From: Shouchella rhizosphaerae
Lineage (GTDB): Bacteria; Bacillota; Bacilli; Bacillales; Bacillaceae_D
Length of the DNA: 64,000 nt
NCBI RefSeq assembly: GCF_900142675.1
Contig: NZ_FRBS01000003.1
Span: 186,001 to 250,000, forward strand
Direction of reading: 5' to 3'
Below the pieces are notes generated by a model, which was given only the letters and a program-made list of their open reading frames with translations, was not told the DNA's origin and did no database searches. This document shows positions 35,190 through 48,600 of the stretch, in pieces (within the stretch, counting starts at the first letter, position 1; every line of letters begins with the position of its first letter). The translations under genes were made by a program, and so were the position numbers.

Positions 35190-36455
35190 TTATAGATTTT
35201 TGATCAATTCATCTGCAAATCCTGAGCAAGACACTTCTGTTGCGCCATCCATCAAGCGGGCAAAATCATAAGTAACAACTTTGCTGGCAATCGTTTTGTC
35301 CATTGACGCCATAATTAAATCTGCTGCTTCTGTCCAGCCAAGGTGACGCAAAAGCAGTTCTCCTGACAACAGGACTGAGGAAGGGTTGACTTTGTCGAGT
35401 CCCGCATATTTTGGCGCCGTGCCATGTGTCGCTTCAAAAATGGCATGACCTGTATCATAGTTGATGTTTGCTCCTGGAGCAATGCCGATTCCGCCTACTT
35501 GAGCAGCAAGAGCATCGGAAATGTAATCGCCGTTTAAGTTCATCGTCGCAACCACATCAAACTCTTTCGGGCGAGTCAAAATTTGCTGCAAGAAAATGTC
35601 GGCAATGGCATCTTTCACAATAATTTTGCCAGCAGCTTCTGCTTCGCTTTGCGCTTTATCGGCAGCTTCGCGGCCACTTTCTTCCACAATTTTATCGTAC
35701 TCAGCCCATGTAAATACTTTATCGCCAAACTCACGCTCAGCCAATTCGTAACCCCAGTTTTTAAACGCGCCTTCTGTAAATTTCATGATGTTGCCTTTAT
35801 GGACAAGCGTCACGCTCTTGCGGCCTTCATCAAGCGCATATTGAATGGCAGAACGGACGAGGCGCTCTGTTCCTTCCTTCGATACAGGTTTTACGCCGAT
35901 ACCAGAAGTTTCAGGGAAGCGGATATTCGTTGCACCAAGCTCATCTTGCAAAAAGGCAATTAGCTTTTTCACTTCGTCAGAGCCTTCTTTAAATTCAATC
36001 CCTGCATAAATGTCTTCTGTATTTTCACGGAAGATGACCATGTCCGTATCTTCAGGACGTTTCACTGGAGATGGCACTCCTGTAAAATAACGGACTGGAC
36101 GGAGACACGTGAACAAATCAAGCTCTTGGCGGAGCGCTACGTTTAATGAGCGGATGCCGCCGCCAATTGGCGTCGTTAAAGGTCCTTTAATCGCAATTAA
36201 ATATTCGCGGACAGCGTCAAGCGTTTCTGCTGGAAGCCATTCTCCTGTTTCGTTGTACGCTTTTTCACCGGCAAGAATTTCTTTCCAGTGGATTTTGCGC
36301 TCGCCGTTGTATGCTTTCTCAACTGCAGCATCAAGAACACGAGAAGCTGCTGCCCAAATGTCTGGGCCTGTACCATCGCCTTCAATGAATGGAACGATTG
36401 GCTCGTTTGGAACGTTTAAAACACCGTTTTGAGTTTGAATTTTTTCTGCTGCCAT
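35190..36455 (-). CDS. icd: Isocitrate dehydrogenase (NADP)
   Basis: A 421-residue NADP-dependent enzyme making 2-oxoglutarate. Visible: [29 protein letters not shown] (about 95-123, substrate Ser and Arg residues), YAGIEF with the catalytic Tyr, metal-binding NLNGDYISD and the cofactor loop [21 protein letters not shown]. Length and order citZ-icd-mdh are those of B. subtilis. The ATG follows AGGAGG. Confidence 0.97.
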   Translation of the reverse strand: MAAEKIQTQNGVLNVPNEPIVPFIEGDGTGPDIWAAASRVLDAAVEKAYNGERKIHWKEILAGEKAYNETGEWLPAETLDAVREYLIAIKGPLTTPIGGGIRSLNVALRQELDLFTCLRPVRYFTGVPSPVKRPEDTDMVIFRENTEDIYAGIEFKEGSDEVKKLIAFLQDELGATNIRFPETSGIGVKPVSKEGTERLVRSAIQYALDEGRKSVTLVHKGNIMKFTEGAFKNWGYELAEREFGDKVFTWAEYDKIVEESGREAADKAQSEAEAAGKIIVKDAIADIFLQQILTRPKEFDVVATMNLNGDYISDALAAQVGGIGIAPGANINYDTGHAIFEATHGTAPKYAGLDKVNPSSVLLSGELLLRHLGWTEAADLIMASMDKTIASKVVTYDFARLMDGATEVSCSGFADELIKNL

Positions 36456-36507
36456 AGTAAAACCTCCTAAAGATGTTTATGTAGAACGGAGTTTCCTCCG
36501 CCTAGGA

Positions 36508-37623
36508 CTATCGTGATTCTACTGGTTTGTAGCTGCGTTTGTTCGGACCGACATACTCAGCACGCGGACGAATCAGGCGGTTGTTTGCATACTGTTCGAG
36601 GATATGGGCAATCCAGCCAGATGTGCGGCTGATCGCAAAAATCGGCGTGAACAAATCATGTTTAATCCCAAGACTATGGTATACAGTCGCTGAATAAAAA
36701 TCAACGTTTGGCAGCAAGCCTTTTTGAGTGGTGACCAATTCTTCAATCCGCAAAGACATGTCGTACCATTTTGATTCTTTAATAACGTCTGTTAGTTGTT
36801 TGGACATTTCCCGCAAATGCTTAGCCCGAGGATCGCCATTTTTGTATACACGATGGCCAAAGCCCATGATTTTCTCTTTATTATCAAGCGCTTTCTGGAT
36901 ATACGGTTCCACTCGCTCAAATTCTTCGATTTCAAGAAGCATTTTCATGACGCCCTCATTTGCGCCGCCATGAAGAGGCCCTTTCAATGCGCCAATTGCC
37001 GCTGTAATGCCTGAATACATATCAGACAGCGTCGCTACACAAACACGCGCCGTAAATGTTGAGGCGTTCAGTTCATGATCCGCATGGAGCACAAGCGCTT
37101 TATTAAAAGCTTTTACTGAAATCGCATCTGGGTTTTCGCCCGTTAACATGTATAGGAAATTTGCTGCAAACGATAACTCCTTGTTTGGAGCAATCGGTTC
37201 TTTGCCAGAACGGATCCGCTCAAAGCCGGCAACAATTGTAGGAATTTTTGCTTGAAGTTTAATCGCTTTGCGGTAATTTTTTTCTTCCTCGACTGATTCT
37301 GCTTCATCATCAAACAAACCAAGCATTGAAACAGATGTGCGCAGGGCAGCCATTGGATGGACGCTATCGATTGGATAGGCTTTCATTTGTTCGAAAATTT
37401 CATCGGGGACGCCCGCTTGTTCAGCAAGCGCTCTTGAAAACGATTCCAATTCTTCTTTCGTAGGCAATTCACCATTCCACAGCAAATAAACGACCTCTTC
37501 AAAACTAGCATTTTCGGCCAGGTCGTCAATGCCATAACCATGGTACGTTAATTCATCATCAATAATGGAGCTAACGCTCGATTGTGTTGCCACAATACCT
37601 TCTAAACCACGAGTTGTAGTCAC
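36508..37623 (-). CDS. citZ: Citrate synthase
   Basis: First TCA enzyme, condensing oxaloacetate and acetyl-CoA. The 371-residue Gram-positive-type enzyme has ALVLHADHELNASTFTARV (substrate His), GPLHGGANEGVM, MGFGHRVYKNGDPRAKHL (catalytic His) and DFYSATVYHSLGI (catalytic Asp). The GTG start follows AAGGAGAGATAAA directly. It heads the citZ-icd-mdh operon. I do not find a clear CcpC dyad in the 97 bases upstream. Confidence 0.96.
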   Translation of the reverse strand: MTTTRGLEGIVATQSSVSSIIDDELTYHGYGIDDLAENASFEEVVYLLWNGELPTKEELESFSRALAEQAGVPDEIFEQMKAYPIDSVHPMAALRTSVSMLGLFDDEAESVEEEKNYRKAIKLQAKIPTIVAGFERIRSGKEPIAPNKELSFAANFLYMLTGENPDAISVKAFNKALVLHADHELNASTFTARVCVATLSDMYSGITAAIGALKGPLHGGANEGVMKMLLEIEEFERVEPYIQKALDNKEKIMGFGHRVYKNGDPRAKHLREMSKQLTDVIKESKWYDMSLRIEELVTTQKGLLPNVDFYSATVYHSLGIKHDLFTPIFAISRTSGWIAHILEQYANNRLIRPRAEYVGPNKRSYKPVESR

Positions 37624-37720
37624 CTTTATCTCTCCTTTTCTGTAAATATGATCCCTTCGCGCACAACGCCTGGTAAAGCGGTTACGAAAAACGTCGTAAA
37701 GGATGATACGGCCGTGACAC

Positions 37721-38194
37721 TTATCCCCATAGTTGGGCGATGTATTGGATAGCGCGCATCGTCAAATAAGCAATGCCTGCACCAATTAAAGGGCCGACCG
37801 CAACGCCGTTTAAAAAAGAAACAGCGACGATGGTGCCAAGTACGAGGGCAGCTGTAATATGCGGATCGTTTTTCAGCAAGTCAATGCCACTTGCAGCTAC
37901 GAGCGCAACAGCGATGCCGCTGCCAAGTGCAACCCATGCATACAATGATTTTGTTGCTTCTCCCAGCTGTTTGAACCCAATATCCCCTGTAGCAATCGGC
38001 ACAAGGACAGCTATGGTAATAATGGTGACGCCAAGGTTGATTCCTTTTGCCTGCATGAGAGGAAACACTTTATCTCCAAGCCCTGTCCATTTTATCAGTA
38101 ACAAAACGGAAATAGCGATGATTAATGATTGGTTTTTTGCAATAAGGGCGATCGCCATTAATAGCAACAAAAACAAGGTACTCTGAGATAACAA
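37721..38194 (-). CDS. ytwI: DUF441 membrane protein YtwI
   Basis: A 157-residue integral membrane protein with four to five hydrophobic segments. The pattern NQSLIIAISVLLLIKWTGLGDKVFPL and the final FLNGVAVGPLIGAGIAYL is that of the UPF0756/DUF441 family (YtwI). TTG 38194 lies six bases after GGAGGAG and matches the family N-terminus. A longer frame from 38215 would place the ribosome site inside the gene. Location upstream of citZ agrees with B. subtilis. Function unknown. Confidence 0.87.
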   Translation of the reverse strand: MLSQSTLFLLLLMAIALIAKNQSLIIAISVLLLIKWTGLGDKVFPLMQAKGINLGVTIITIAVLVPIATGDIGFKQLGEATKSLYAWVALGSGIAVALVAASGIDLLKNDPHITAALVLGTIVAVSFLNGVAVGPLIGAGIAYLTMRAIQYIAQLWG

Positions 38195-38279
38195 TGGTTT
38201 CTCCTCCAGCTTCAACTAGGCAATTCATATCATAACACAGTTTTGCAAATTCGGCTATATCCCACAAATTCAGACAAAC

Positions 38280-38675
38280 TTAGCGCCGTTTTATCACGGT
38301 CCAGTTCCCTTTTGTCATGCTGCTATGAACGATTTTCAGCAGCAGTGCTTTTCCAATCGCACGTGTCCATGGAATAAGGAAAAATAAACCAATGGCGTCT
38401 GTTAAGAAACCTGGGATAACGAGTAGAATGCCACCAAACAAAATGCACAACCCATCAAGCAATGCATGGCTTGGAATTTGGCTGTTTTGCATCTGTAGCC
38501 GAGCAAGTCGGTACACTTGCATCCCTTGTTTTCTGGCAAAAATAAAGCCTAGTATTGACGTAGCAAACATAAGAAGCAGCGTTTGCCATATGCCTAGCCA
38601 ATTGACAAAGGCCGTAATGATAAACAGTTCCAATACGGGAATCGCGATCGCAGCGACGACAATCGATTTCTTCAT
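38280..38675 (-). CDS. fxsA: FxsA-family membrane protein
   Basis: A 131-residue protein with three to four membrane segments. The conserved FxsA core is PVLELFIITAFVNWLGIWQTLLLMFATSILGFIFARKQG, followed by LCILFGGILLVIPGFLTDAIGLFFLIP. In E. coli FxsA overexpression relieves phage T7 exclusion by PifA; the normal role is unknown. ATG 38675 follows GGTGG by nine bases. ATG 38687 precedes the ribosome site. It follows pyk with a terminator and a repeat copy between them. Confidence 0.88.
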   Translation of the reverse strand: MKKSIVVAAIAIPVLELFIITAFVNWLGIWQTLLLMFATSILGFIFARKQGMQVYRLARLQMQNSQIPSHALLDGLCILFGGILLVIPGFLTDAIGLFFLIPWTRAIGKALLLKIVHSSMTKGNWTVIKRR

Positions 38676-38700
38676 TGTTCGTACCACCTTTGCCGACTGT

Positions 38701-38728
38701 AAAAAAGGAGAGGCTCACCTCTCCTTTT
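38701..38728 (-). terminator. Terminator between pyk and fxsA
   Basis: Minus-strand AAGGAGAGG/CCTCTCCTT arms (38717-38725 with 38705-38713) with a four-base loop, followed by T6. The dispersed repeat copy D begins at 38729 on its other side. Confidence 0.85.
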
Positions 38729-38791
38729 CAGACTGTAGACAAACGCTCGCATCCATCATGGTTTGCGAAGCATTTTCTATCAGCCAGTTTG
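38729..38791 (+). repeat. Intergenic hairpin-associated repeat, copy D
   Basis: A 63-bp segment bounded by CAGACTG (38729-38735) and CAGTTTG (38785-38791). Its first 24 bases match the reversed end of copy C (51338-51361) with a single change. It lies two to three bases from the pyk terminator stem. Confidence 0.72.
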
Positions 38792-38800
38792 ATTATTCCA

Positions 38801-40555
38801 TTATAATACACGGGCTTGGCCGCTGTAAATGTTTCCGCTAATGCAGTCCACAGTCACTTCATCGCCGTCTTGGAAACGTTCAAGGGCGTTGGCTACACCG
38901 ACGATAACAGGCGTGCTCAAGTTTAAGCCAACAACAGCTGCATGGGATGTAAGACCGCCTTCTACAGTCACGACAGCAGCAGCTTTCTCGAACGCTTCGA
39001 TCATGTCTTTATCGGTTGATTTTGTGACAAGCACAGAGCCTTCCGTTACTTTTGCAATCGCTTCTTTTGCGTCACGGGCAACAACGACTTTTCCTGAGGC
39101 AGAGCGACGTCCGATGCCTTGTCCTTTTGCTGCAACTTCCCCAAGCATATGGACTTTCATTAAATTCGTTGTGCCTGACTCCCCAACGGGAACACCAGCC
39201 GTAATGATAACAAGGTCACCTTGTTTCACCACTCCTGTAGCGACAGCCGCTTCAACTGTACGGTCTAACATTTCGTCAGTTGTGTTTGCTTGTTTACCAA
39301 GTATTGGCGTAACCCCCCACACGAGCGCCATTCTCCGGTAAGCACGCTCATTGCTCGTTACGGCCAAGATTGGCGATTTCGGCCGGAAACGTGATGTCAT
39401 CCGTGCTGTATAGCCGCTTTCTGTCGCTGTTAAAATCGCAGCAGCATTCAAGTTTGAGGCGGTGTAAGCAACAGACTGGCCAATTGCACTTGTAATCGAT
39501 GTTTTCACTTCTTTGCTTTTCCGACGCAGCATGTTTTCATAATTGAGGGCTTGTTCTGTTCGTTCGGCAATATTGTGCATTGTTTGCACCGATTCTACAG
39601 GGTAATCACCAGCAGCGGTTTCACCAGAAAGCATAATGGCGTCTGTCCCGTCAAAAATAGCGTTGGCTACGTCGCTTGCTTCCGCTCGTGTAGGACGCGG
39701 GTTGCGTTGCATGGAATCAAGCATTTGCGTGGCAGTGATGACCGGCTTGGCCAACTCATTGCATTTTTTAATGAGCTGTTTTTGCACAAGCGGTACTTCT
39801 TCTGCTGGAATTTCTACACCTAAGTCTCCCCTTGCGACCATAAGGCCGTCCGATACTTCAAGAATTTCATCGATATTGTCAACGCCTTCTTGGTTTTCGA
39901 TTTTCGGGATAATCGCTGTATCTGCAGCGCCATGCTTTTCAAGGAGCTCGCGGATTTCTAGAACATCAGAAGCGCGGCGCACAAAGGAGGCGGCTATAAA
40001 GTCAACTTTTTGCTCAATCCCAAATACAATGTCGGCTGCATCCTTTTCGGTCATCCCCGGTAGGTTGACGCTGACATTTGGGACGTTGACGCCTTTCTTG
40101 TTTTTCAGCACGCCACTGTTGCGAACAATCGTAACCAGCTCAGTGTCGCGGATTTCCTTTACCTCAAGCCCAATTAAGCCATCATCGAGCAAGATCGTAC
40201 TTCCGACTTCTACATCCTCGCAAAGCCCTGGATACGTAATGGAGATCTTTTCTTTCGTACCTTGGACTTCATTCATTGACAAAATGAGCTCTTGCCCTTT
40301 CTCAAGTTCAATCGCTCCGCCTTCTACCGTTTGTGTGCGGATTTCCGGCCCTTTCGTATCAAGTAGAATAGCAACCGTTTTTCCAGTCCGTTTTGCCGCT
40401 TCGCGAATGTTTTTAATTCGGGCACCGTGCTCTTCAAAATCACCGTGTGAAAAATTCAAACGGGCTACATTCATCCCCGCTTCGATGAGTGCTGTTAGTT
40501 TTTCAAGCGACTCACTTGCTGGTCCAATCGTACAAACAATTTTTGTTTTACGCAT
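38801..40555 (-). CDS. pyk: Pyruvate kinase with C-terminal PEP-utilising-type domain
   Basis: Final glycolytic step, phosphoenolpyruvate plus ADP to pyruvate plus ATP. The 584-residue enzyme has the N-terminal barrel ([24 protein letters not shown]), the active-site signature [21 protein letters not shown] and [10 protein letters not shown], and the allosteric C domain. It ends with the extra Bacillus-type domain (about 475-584) with [23 protein letters not shown], which resembles the phosphohistidine domain of PEP synthase. ATG 40555 follows AAGGAGG. It is co-transcribed with pfkA, 28 bases upstream. Confidence 0.96.
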   Translation of the reverse strand: MRKTKIVCTIGPASESLEKLTALIEAGMNVARLNFSHGDFEEHGARIKNIREAAKRTGKTVAILLDTKGPEIRTQTVEGGAIELEKGQELILSMNEVQGTKEKISITYPGLCEDVEVGSTILLDDGLIGLEVKEIRDTELVTIVRNSGVLKNKKGVNVPNVSVNLPGMTEKDAADIVFGIEQKVDFIAASFVRRASDVLEIRELLEKHGAADTAIIPKIENQEGVDNIDEILEVSDGLMVARGDLGVEIPAEEVPLVQKQLIKKCNELAKPVITATQMLDSMQRNPRPTRAEASDVANAIFDGTDAIMLSGETAAGDYPVESVQTMHNIAERTEQALNYENMLRRKSKEVKTSITSAIGQSVAYTASNLNAAAILTATESGYTARMTSRFRPKSPILAVTSNERAYRRMALVWGVTPILGKQANTTDEMLDRTVEAAVATGVVKQGDLVIITAGVPVGESGTTNLMKVHMLGEVAAKGQGIGRRSASGKVVVARDAKEAIAKVTEGSVLVTKSTDKDMIEAFEKAAAVVTVEGGLTSHAAVVGLNLSTPVIVGVANALERFQDGDEVTVDCISGNIYSGQARVL

Positions 40556-40583
40556 ACGTTCCTCCTTAATAGGTGTGTTGCTG

Positions 40584-42667
<2,084 letters not shown>

Positions 42668-42685
42668 TGGTTATATCCTCCCTTG

Positions 42686-43528
42686 TTACTGATGCATCGC
42701 CAACAGCTTAGTCAGCGTTTCTTTCATTTCTAGCCTTGGAATGACACGATCAAGCTGGCCGTGCTCCAATAGAAATTCTGCTGTCTGAAAGTCTTCAGGA
42801 AGTTCCTGACGAATCGTCTGTTCAATAATGCGCCGCCCAGCGAAGCCAATTAATGCTTTCGGCTCGGCAAAATTGTAATCGCCAAGGGACGCGAAACTAG
42901 CAGACACGCCGCCCGTCGTCGGATTGGTCATAACCGAAATGTAAAGCCCTCCTGCTCGGTTCAGCCGCTCAAGTGCGGCGCTCGTTTTCGCCATTTGCAT
43001 AAGGCTGAGCATGCCTTCTTGCATGCGCGCTCCCCCTGAGGCAGCAAAAATAAGCAACGGAACACTCGTCTCGGTGGCCAATTCAATTGCCCTCGTTAGC
43101 TTTTCCCCGACCGCTGAGCCCATGCTCGCCATTCGAAAATTGGGGTCCATAACCGCAATGACAACGGGATATCCATTTATCTTTCCTTCACCAGTGACCA
43201 CCGCTTCATTCAAACCGGTTTTTTTACGGTCGCTCTCGAGCTTTTCCTCATACCCTGGGAACTGGAGTGGGTTGCCTCCTTTGACAGAGGCGAATGCTTC
43301 TTTAAACGTGCCATCGTCAATGATGGAGTCAATTCGCTCTCTCGCACTCATGCGGTGGTGATGCCCGCAAGTCCTGCACACACTCAAGTTCTTTTTTAAG
43401 TCTTTTGTATACATAATCGTGCGGCATGAAGGGCATTTGGTCATAATCCCTTCTGGCACTTCCTGCTTAGCCCGTTCAGAGGGAATCGTCGCGTACCTTT
43501 TTTTCTTTGAGAACATATCTTTTAACAT
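42686..43528 (-). CDS. accD: Acetyl-CoA carboxylase carboxyltransferase subunit beta
   Basis: Beta half of the carboxyltransferase. The 280-residue protein has the N-terminal zinc ribbon CPSC...CRTC (about 32-54), which contacts mRNA or biotin carrier, and the catalytic [23 protein letters not shown] segment (about 159-181). [13 protein letters not shown] and [14 protein letters not shown] follow. The ATG follows AGGAG. Order gntR-accD-accA. Confidence 0.97.
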   Translation of the reverse strand: MLKDMFSKKKRYATIPSERAKQEVPEGIMTKCPSCRTIMYTKDLKKNLSVCRTCGHHHRMSARERIDSIIDDGTFKEAFASVKGGNPLQFPGYEEKLESDRKKTGLNEAVVTGEGKINGYPVVIAVMDPNFRMASMGSAVGEKLTRAIELATETSVPLLIFAASGGARMQEGMLSLMQMAKTSAALERLNRAGGLYISVMTNPTTGGVSASFASLGDYNFAEPKALIGFAGRRIIEQTIRQELPEDFQTAEFLLEHGQLDRVIPRLEMKETLTKLLAMHQ

Positions 43529-43568
43529 GATATTCGCTCCTAACTTGATGCTAAAGCCGGCTCCTTGC

Positions 43569-44234
43569 TTAAAATCGGCTATTTTGCAAATGAAGACGCA
43601 TCGCTAATAGCGCCTGCTCACTATCACGCTTCTTTAACGCCTCCACAATTTGCTCGTGTTCTTTTATCGATATAGGAGGACGGCCGCTCCGTTCAAGGGA
43701 TTCTTTGATCGCTTCTTTATTAAAAGCAACGAGTGATTTCCAAATGTGGAATAGCAGGACGTTTTGGCATGATTTCACAATCGTTTTATGAAAACGATAG
43801 TCTTCTTCAACAGGAAAGTCTCCTTGATTCCACTCTTTTTTGGAACGTAAAATCAACGTGTCAAGCTTCCTGATTTGCTCGTCTGTTATTCGCTCACAAG
43901 CAAGTTTTAATGCTTCCAACTCTATAATTCGCCTTGTCTCAGTCAAATCCTTCCTCGCCTGCTCGTCTTTTAGGACAAAAGACAGCAAGAGGTCGACCAA
44001 TTTATAGCTTGACGTCGCCTTCATAAACGTGCCTTCGCCTCTTCTTGTTTCAATAAGGTCGAGGAGCTCAAGGCCACGCAAAGCCTCGCGAATAGAGGAG
44101 CGACCGACATCAAGCCGGTCGCTGAGTTCCCGTTCAGAAGGAAGCTTATCGCCACTTTTCAAGCCATCGTTTTGAATCATCTCACTTACGGCCCGAATGA
44201 TCTCTATATACCTTTTTGGCTGGTCAGCTGCCAT
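43569..44234 (-). CDS. GntR/FadR-family transcriptional regulator
   Basis: A 221-residue regulator with an N-terminal winged helix (about 5-72, [40 protein letters not shown]) and an all-helical FCD ligand domain (about 80-215) with metal-site residues such as [11 protein letters not shown] regulators usually sense carboxylates such as lactate, pyruvate or malate. It lies between malic enzyme and accD, so it probably controls this operon. A TGGTCAGACCA operator candidate lies in the operon promoter region. The ribosome site is weak (GGCGAG). Confidence 0.9.
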   Translation of the reverse strand: MAADQPKRYIEIIRAVSEMIQNDGLKSGDKLPSERELSDRLDVGRSSIREALRGLELLDLIETRRGEGTFMKATSSYKLVDLLLSFVLKDEQARKDLTETRRIIELEALKLACERITDEQIRKLDTLILRSKKEWNQGDFPVEEDYRFHKTIVKSCQNVLLFHIWKSLVAFNKEAIKESLERSGRPPISIKEHEQIVEALKKRDSEQALLAMRLHLQNSRF

Positions 44235-44249
44235 TTTTCACTCGCCCAA

Positions 44250-45482
44250 TCAATCAATAATCGCTAATTTCCGTGTTTTTTCAGCTACTTCTTCCGGGTC
44301 TACTTTTACGCGGGCAACGCCCGTTTCCATCGCTTTTTTAGCTACTGCCGCCGCGACTGCTGGGGCAACACGAGAGTCAAATGGTGCTGGGATCACATAA
44401 TCAACAGACAATTCTTCTTCAGAAACTAAATTGGCAATTGCATAAACAGCCGCCACTTTCATCTCTTCGTTAATATGGGTAGCACGGGCATCTAGCGCTC
44501 CGCGGAAAATTCCTGGAAAAGCCAAAACATTATTCACTTGGTTCGGGAAATCAGAACGGCCAGTACCAATAACAGAAGCGCCTGCTGCTTTCGCATCTTC
44601 TGGCATAATTTCTGGAACAGGGTTAGCCATGGCAAAAATAATCGGGTTGTCATTCATGCTTTCAACCATTTCTTTTGTGACTGCCCCTTCAACGGATACA
44701 CCAATAAACACGTCGGCCCCTTTAATGACATCTTCAAGCTTGCCTTCTTCTTTATTCATGTTTGTCCGTTTTGCAACCGCTTCTTTGACTGCGTTCATTC
44801 CATATGGGCGTCCTTCATAGATTGCGCCTTTCGTATCGCACATAATAATGTTGCGCACACCCATGCGGAGCATCAATTTAATGATGGCGATCCCAGCAGC
44901 TCCTGCGCCATTGGCGACTACTTTGATTTCTGACAGTTTTTTGCCGCTAATTTTTAGAGCGTTGATCAAGCCTGCAAGGGTAACAATCGCTGTGCCATGC
45001 TGGTCATCGTGGAAAATCGGAATATTTGTCTCCTTTTTTAGCCGCTCTTCAATCACAAAGCAGTCTGGTGCCGCAATATCTTCTAAGTTGACACCGCCGA
45101 ACGTCGGCTCAAGCAACTTCACCGTATTGACAATTTCATCGACATCGTTTGAACGGAGGCATATTGGAAAAGCATCTACACCGGCAAACGACTTAAATAA
45201 AACCGCTTTTCCTTCCATAACAGGGAGGGAAGCTTCTGGGCCTATGTTACCGAGGCCAAGCACGGCTGTGCCATTGCTGACGACAGCAACCATATTCCCT
45301 TTCATCGTGTACTCATACACCGTTTCAACATCTTCAAAAATTTCTTTGCACGGTTCTGCTACACCTGGGGAATAGGCTAAGCTTAAGTCTCGGGCATCCT
45401 TCACTGGGACTTTCGCTTTTGATTCTAGTTTTCCTTGGTTTATCCGGTGCATGTGAAGCGCTTCTTCTCTCGTCGTTGGCAC
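44250..45482 (-). CDS. ytsJ: NAD(P)-dependent malic enzyme (YtsJ-like)
   Basis: Oxidative decarboxylation of malate to pyruvate. The 410-residue short bacterial form has DLSLAYSPGVAEPC (catalytic Tyr), GKAVLFKSFAGVDAFPICL (Lys), IFHDDQHGTAIVTLAGL with the metal-binding Asp pair, and VVANGAGAAGIAIIKL for cofactor binding. The GTG start follows AAAGGAGAGAGATAC. In B. subtilis YtsJ is the main, NADP-linked form. Here it leads the operon, presumably linking malate breakdown and NADPH supply to fatty-acid synthesis (accDA). Confidence 0.93.
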   Translation of the reverse strand: MPTTREEALHMHRINQGKLESKAKVPVKDARDLSLAYSPGVAEPCKEIFEDVETVYEYTMKGNMVAVVSNGTAVLGLGNIGPEASLPVMEGKAVLFKSFAGVDAFPICLRSNDVDEIVNTVKLLEPTFGGVNLEDIAAPDCFVIEERLKKETNIPIFHDDQHGTAIVTLAGLINALKISGKKLSEIKVVANGAGAAGIAIIKLMLRMGVRNIIMCDTKGAIYEGRPYGMNAVKEAVAKRTNMNKEEGKLEDVIKGADVFIGVSVEGAVTKEMVESMNDNPIIFAMANPVPEIMPEDAKAAGASVIGTGRSDFPNQVNNVLAFPGIFRGALDARATHINEEMKVAAVYAIANLVSEEELSVDYVIPAPFDSRVAPAVAAAVAKKAMETGVARVKVDPEEVAEKTRKLAIID

Positions 45483-45510
45483 GTATCTCTCTCCTTTTCG
45501 TTTTGCTCAC

Positions 45511-45521
45511 TGGTCAGACCA
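45511..45521. promoter_or_regulatory. Candidate GntR/FadR-type operator upstream of ytsJ
   Basis: The palindrome TGGTC-A-GACCA fits the FadR-subfamily pattern TGGTnnnACCA. It sits about 20-30 bases downstream of the predicted -10, between promoter and the ytsJ ribosome site, in front of the operon that encodes an FCD-type regulator. Binding is inferred. Confidence 0.6.
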
Positions 45522-45539
45522 CTCAATTCTACGCTCCCT

Positions 45540-45568
45540 ATTATAAACAACTCCTGTCCATACGCCAA
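45540..45568 (-). promoter_or_regulatory. Predicted sigma-A promoter of the ytsJ-gntR-accDA operon
   Basis: Minus-strand TTGGCG (45563-45568), 17-base spacer and perfect TATAAT (45540-45545). Confidence 0.7.
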
Positions 45569-45617
45569 TAGGTAGCGCAAGGTTTCCCGTAAAAATCTTG
45601 ATTTAAATGGGCTCTCT

Positions 45618-48600
45618 TTACTCTTCGTCGCTTTTTAGCACAATATTCTCTTCGCCAAACATTTGTTTTAATAACTGAAGCGTCTTCCTTGTTGGCGCGA
45701 CACTGTATTCATCTGCAAGGCGCGTTCGCGCCTGTTCTTTTTCTCTGTAAAGAATCACTTGTGTTGAACCGACATCTTGGCTTAGCACATATTTTAAGTC
45801 GCTCAGGCGTGTAGGCTGATCTTTGTCCGCCGTTAGACGAATATAGAGCGTTTGTTTTTTCTTGTTTTTGTTTAGTTGCAAAACATCAGCTGCTTTATGG
45901 ATAATAAACTGCGTTTTTCCTTGCCGTTCTTCTAATACGCCTTCTAAAAACACAAGGGCGTGGGGGGCGAACAGCCCTTCATATACTTTCCACGCTTGGG
46001 GGAAGGCCACGCAACTACACTCGCCCGATTCGTCGCTCAGAGTCAAAAAGGCCATCGCTTCGCCTTTTTTCGTTACTATTTTTTTTACATCGATGACCAT
46101 TCCCGCAATTCGTACTGGCTTTCTTGAAGGGATACATTCAGCTAAAGGGATACGACCGAATGGTGCTAGCCGCTCTAGTTCATTTTCAATTGGGTGGCCC
46201 GATAAATAAAAGCCAAGCACTTCACGCTCCCCTTCTAAATCTTCCATTTTCGTAGACGGCGTCACATCCAAGTAAGCTGGAACGGCAGGCTTGATTGTAA
46301 ACAGCCCTCCTGAAGATGCTTTAAACGAACGGACTTGCTCAACAAAAGCTTCTGCTTTATCCAAGTTGCCGAGCAGCGTCGCTCGCGATTGGCCAAACTC
46401 ATCCAATGCCCCAGCTTTAATAAGAGCTTCCATTACCCGTTTGTTGACAGCCGTTGAGGCAACATGGGCGTAAAACATAAACAAGTTGCTGTCGCTGTTT
46501 TTTCGCCGCTTGCTGATGATTTCATTGACCGCTTGGACGTTAACACCAGAAATTGGCAAAAGACCAAAGCGAATTTGGCCATTTTCAAGTTCAAATAGCA
46601 GGCCGCTTTTGCAAACAGACGGAGGCAGCACACGAATGCCTTCTTTTTTCGCCTCGTTTATATACGAATACAATTTTTCGTGATTTTGCCAAACTGAGGA
46701 AAAAAGCGCAGCAAAAAAGGCAGCTGGAAAATGGACACGCAAATAAGCAAGCCAGTAGCTAATGAAACTGTAAGCTGTGGCATGACTTTTAGGAAAGCCA
46801 TAATTGGCAAACCGCTCAATTAATGAAAATATAGCCTCTGCCTCTTCAGGTAAAAACCCGTTTTCGACAGCCCGGTGAATAAATTGGTGTCTTTCTTGAA
46901 TGATGACATCATGTTGCTTTTTGCTAATGGCCCTACGGAACAAATCCGCTTCAGCTAAACTATAATTGGCCGTCGCCTGCACGACTTGCATAATTTGCTC
47001 TTGGTAAACGAGAACGCCAAAAGTAGGCTCGACAATTGGACGCAGCGATTCATGGGGAACAATAGCTTGCGTGTGTCCATGTTTGCCACGGATGTATTCT
47101 GGAATAAATGCCATTGGTCCTGGCCGATAAAGAGCACTTGTAGCAACAATGTCTTCAAACTGGCTTGGCTGCAACTGTTTCAGCACTTGCCTCATGCCTG
47201 CCGACTCAAGTTGGAAAATTCCCGTTGATTTCCCTTGTTGAAGCAGCTGGAAAGTGGCTTTATCATTGAGTGGGATATGCTGCAAATTTAATGCGACACC
47301 CTCTTCTTGTTCAATTACTTTGAGCATCCGTTCAAGCAACGTCAAATTGCGCAGCCCCAAAAAGTCAAATTTCACAAGACCTAGACGCGCCAAACTATCC
47401 ATATCCGCTTGCGTCACCGCATGGCCGTCGATCCCTAACTGCAACGCTGTTTTATTGTTAAGTGGCTTGTCGCTAATAATTACTCCTGCAGCATGGGTCG
47501 ATGCATGCCTTGGCAACCCTTCAATTTGCTTAGCGAAAAAAAGCAACTCGTCCAGTTCAGGCGATTCAAGGCCTTTAAAGACGCCTTTTTCCTGCGCTTC
47601 ATTAAGGCTGAGAGAAGCAGGGGTTAACGACTTCGCAACGCGATCGACAAAAGTATGGCGGATCGACAGCGCCTTTCCAACGTCGCGAATCGCAGCGCGT
47701 GCTGCAAATGTGCCAAACGTTAACACTTGGGCAACTCGATCATGGCCAAACCGCTCTCTAACATAAGCAATCACTTCATCACGGCGATAGTCTGGAAAAT
47801 CGACATCGATATCGGGCAAACTTGCACGCTCAGGGTTTAAAAAGCGTTCAAATAAAAGATCATGGGCTAGCGGGTCAACGTCGGTAATGAACAACGTATA
47901 AGCGACGATGGAACTAGCCGACGAGCCCCTGCCTGGGCCTGTTAAAATGCCTGATTTTTTGGCATAGCCGACAAAGTCAGCGACAATTAAAAAATACGAG
48001 GAAAAACCCCGTTCTGCAATAATCGCTAACTCATGTTCCAACCGCCTTTCAGCCTCTACTGACACTGCCTTGTATCGTGCTTTCAAACCTTGCCGGCATA
48101 ACGTTTCTAAGCGTTTATCTGCTTGTTCAACCGTAAGCCCATCGTAAGCAGGTATTCGCGGCTTTTCTTCAGGCAAATACGGTTCAACTTTTTCCGCAAG
48201 CGCCCTTGCCTGCAAAAGCGCTTTTTCGGGAAAACGTTCTTTCAGCGAGTTTGCGGTCGGCAAATGCCACCGTTGCCAGCCCTCTTCTAATTCAAGGTGA
48301 GTCGTCGTCGTCCCAGCCCCTATCGCACGCACAAGTTGGTAAACAGGCGCATCCTCTTTGCGCAAAAACCGGGTTGGCGGAGCAGCCACACACGGGATTT
48401 GGTGGGCATTCGCAAACTGTATGAGCTCGTGGTCGCTTTCGCCGCCTGCAAGCTCGATAAACGCCTCAAGCCCACCAGCTAGGCGCTCCCAAAAGCGCAG
48501 CCAATTGCCTTTTGCCGCAACAAAGGCTTCTTTCGGGATAAAAACAAAACACGCGGTGCTGTTTGCTTTCCATGTTTCTAGCTCAATCGCTGCCTGTTTA

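Noticed and set aside
37624-37720. CcpC operator upstream of citZ
   Set aside because: I looked for the ATAA-N7-TTAT dyad and found only isolated half-sites.
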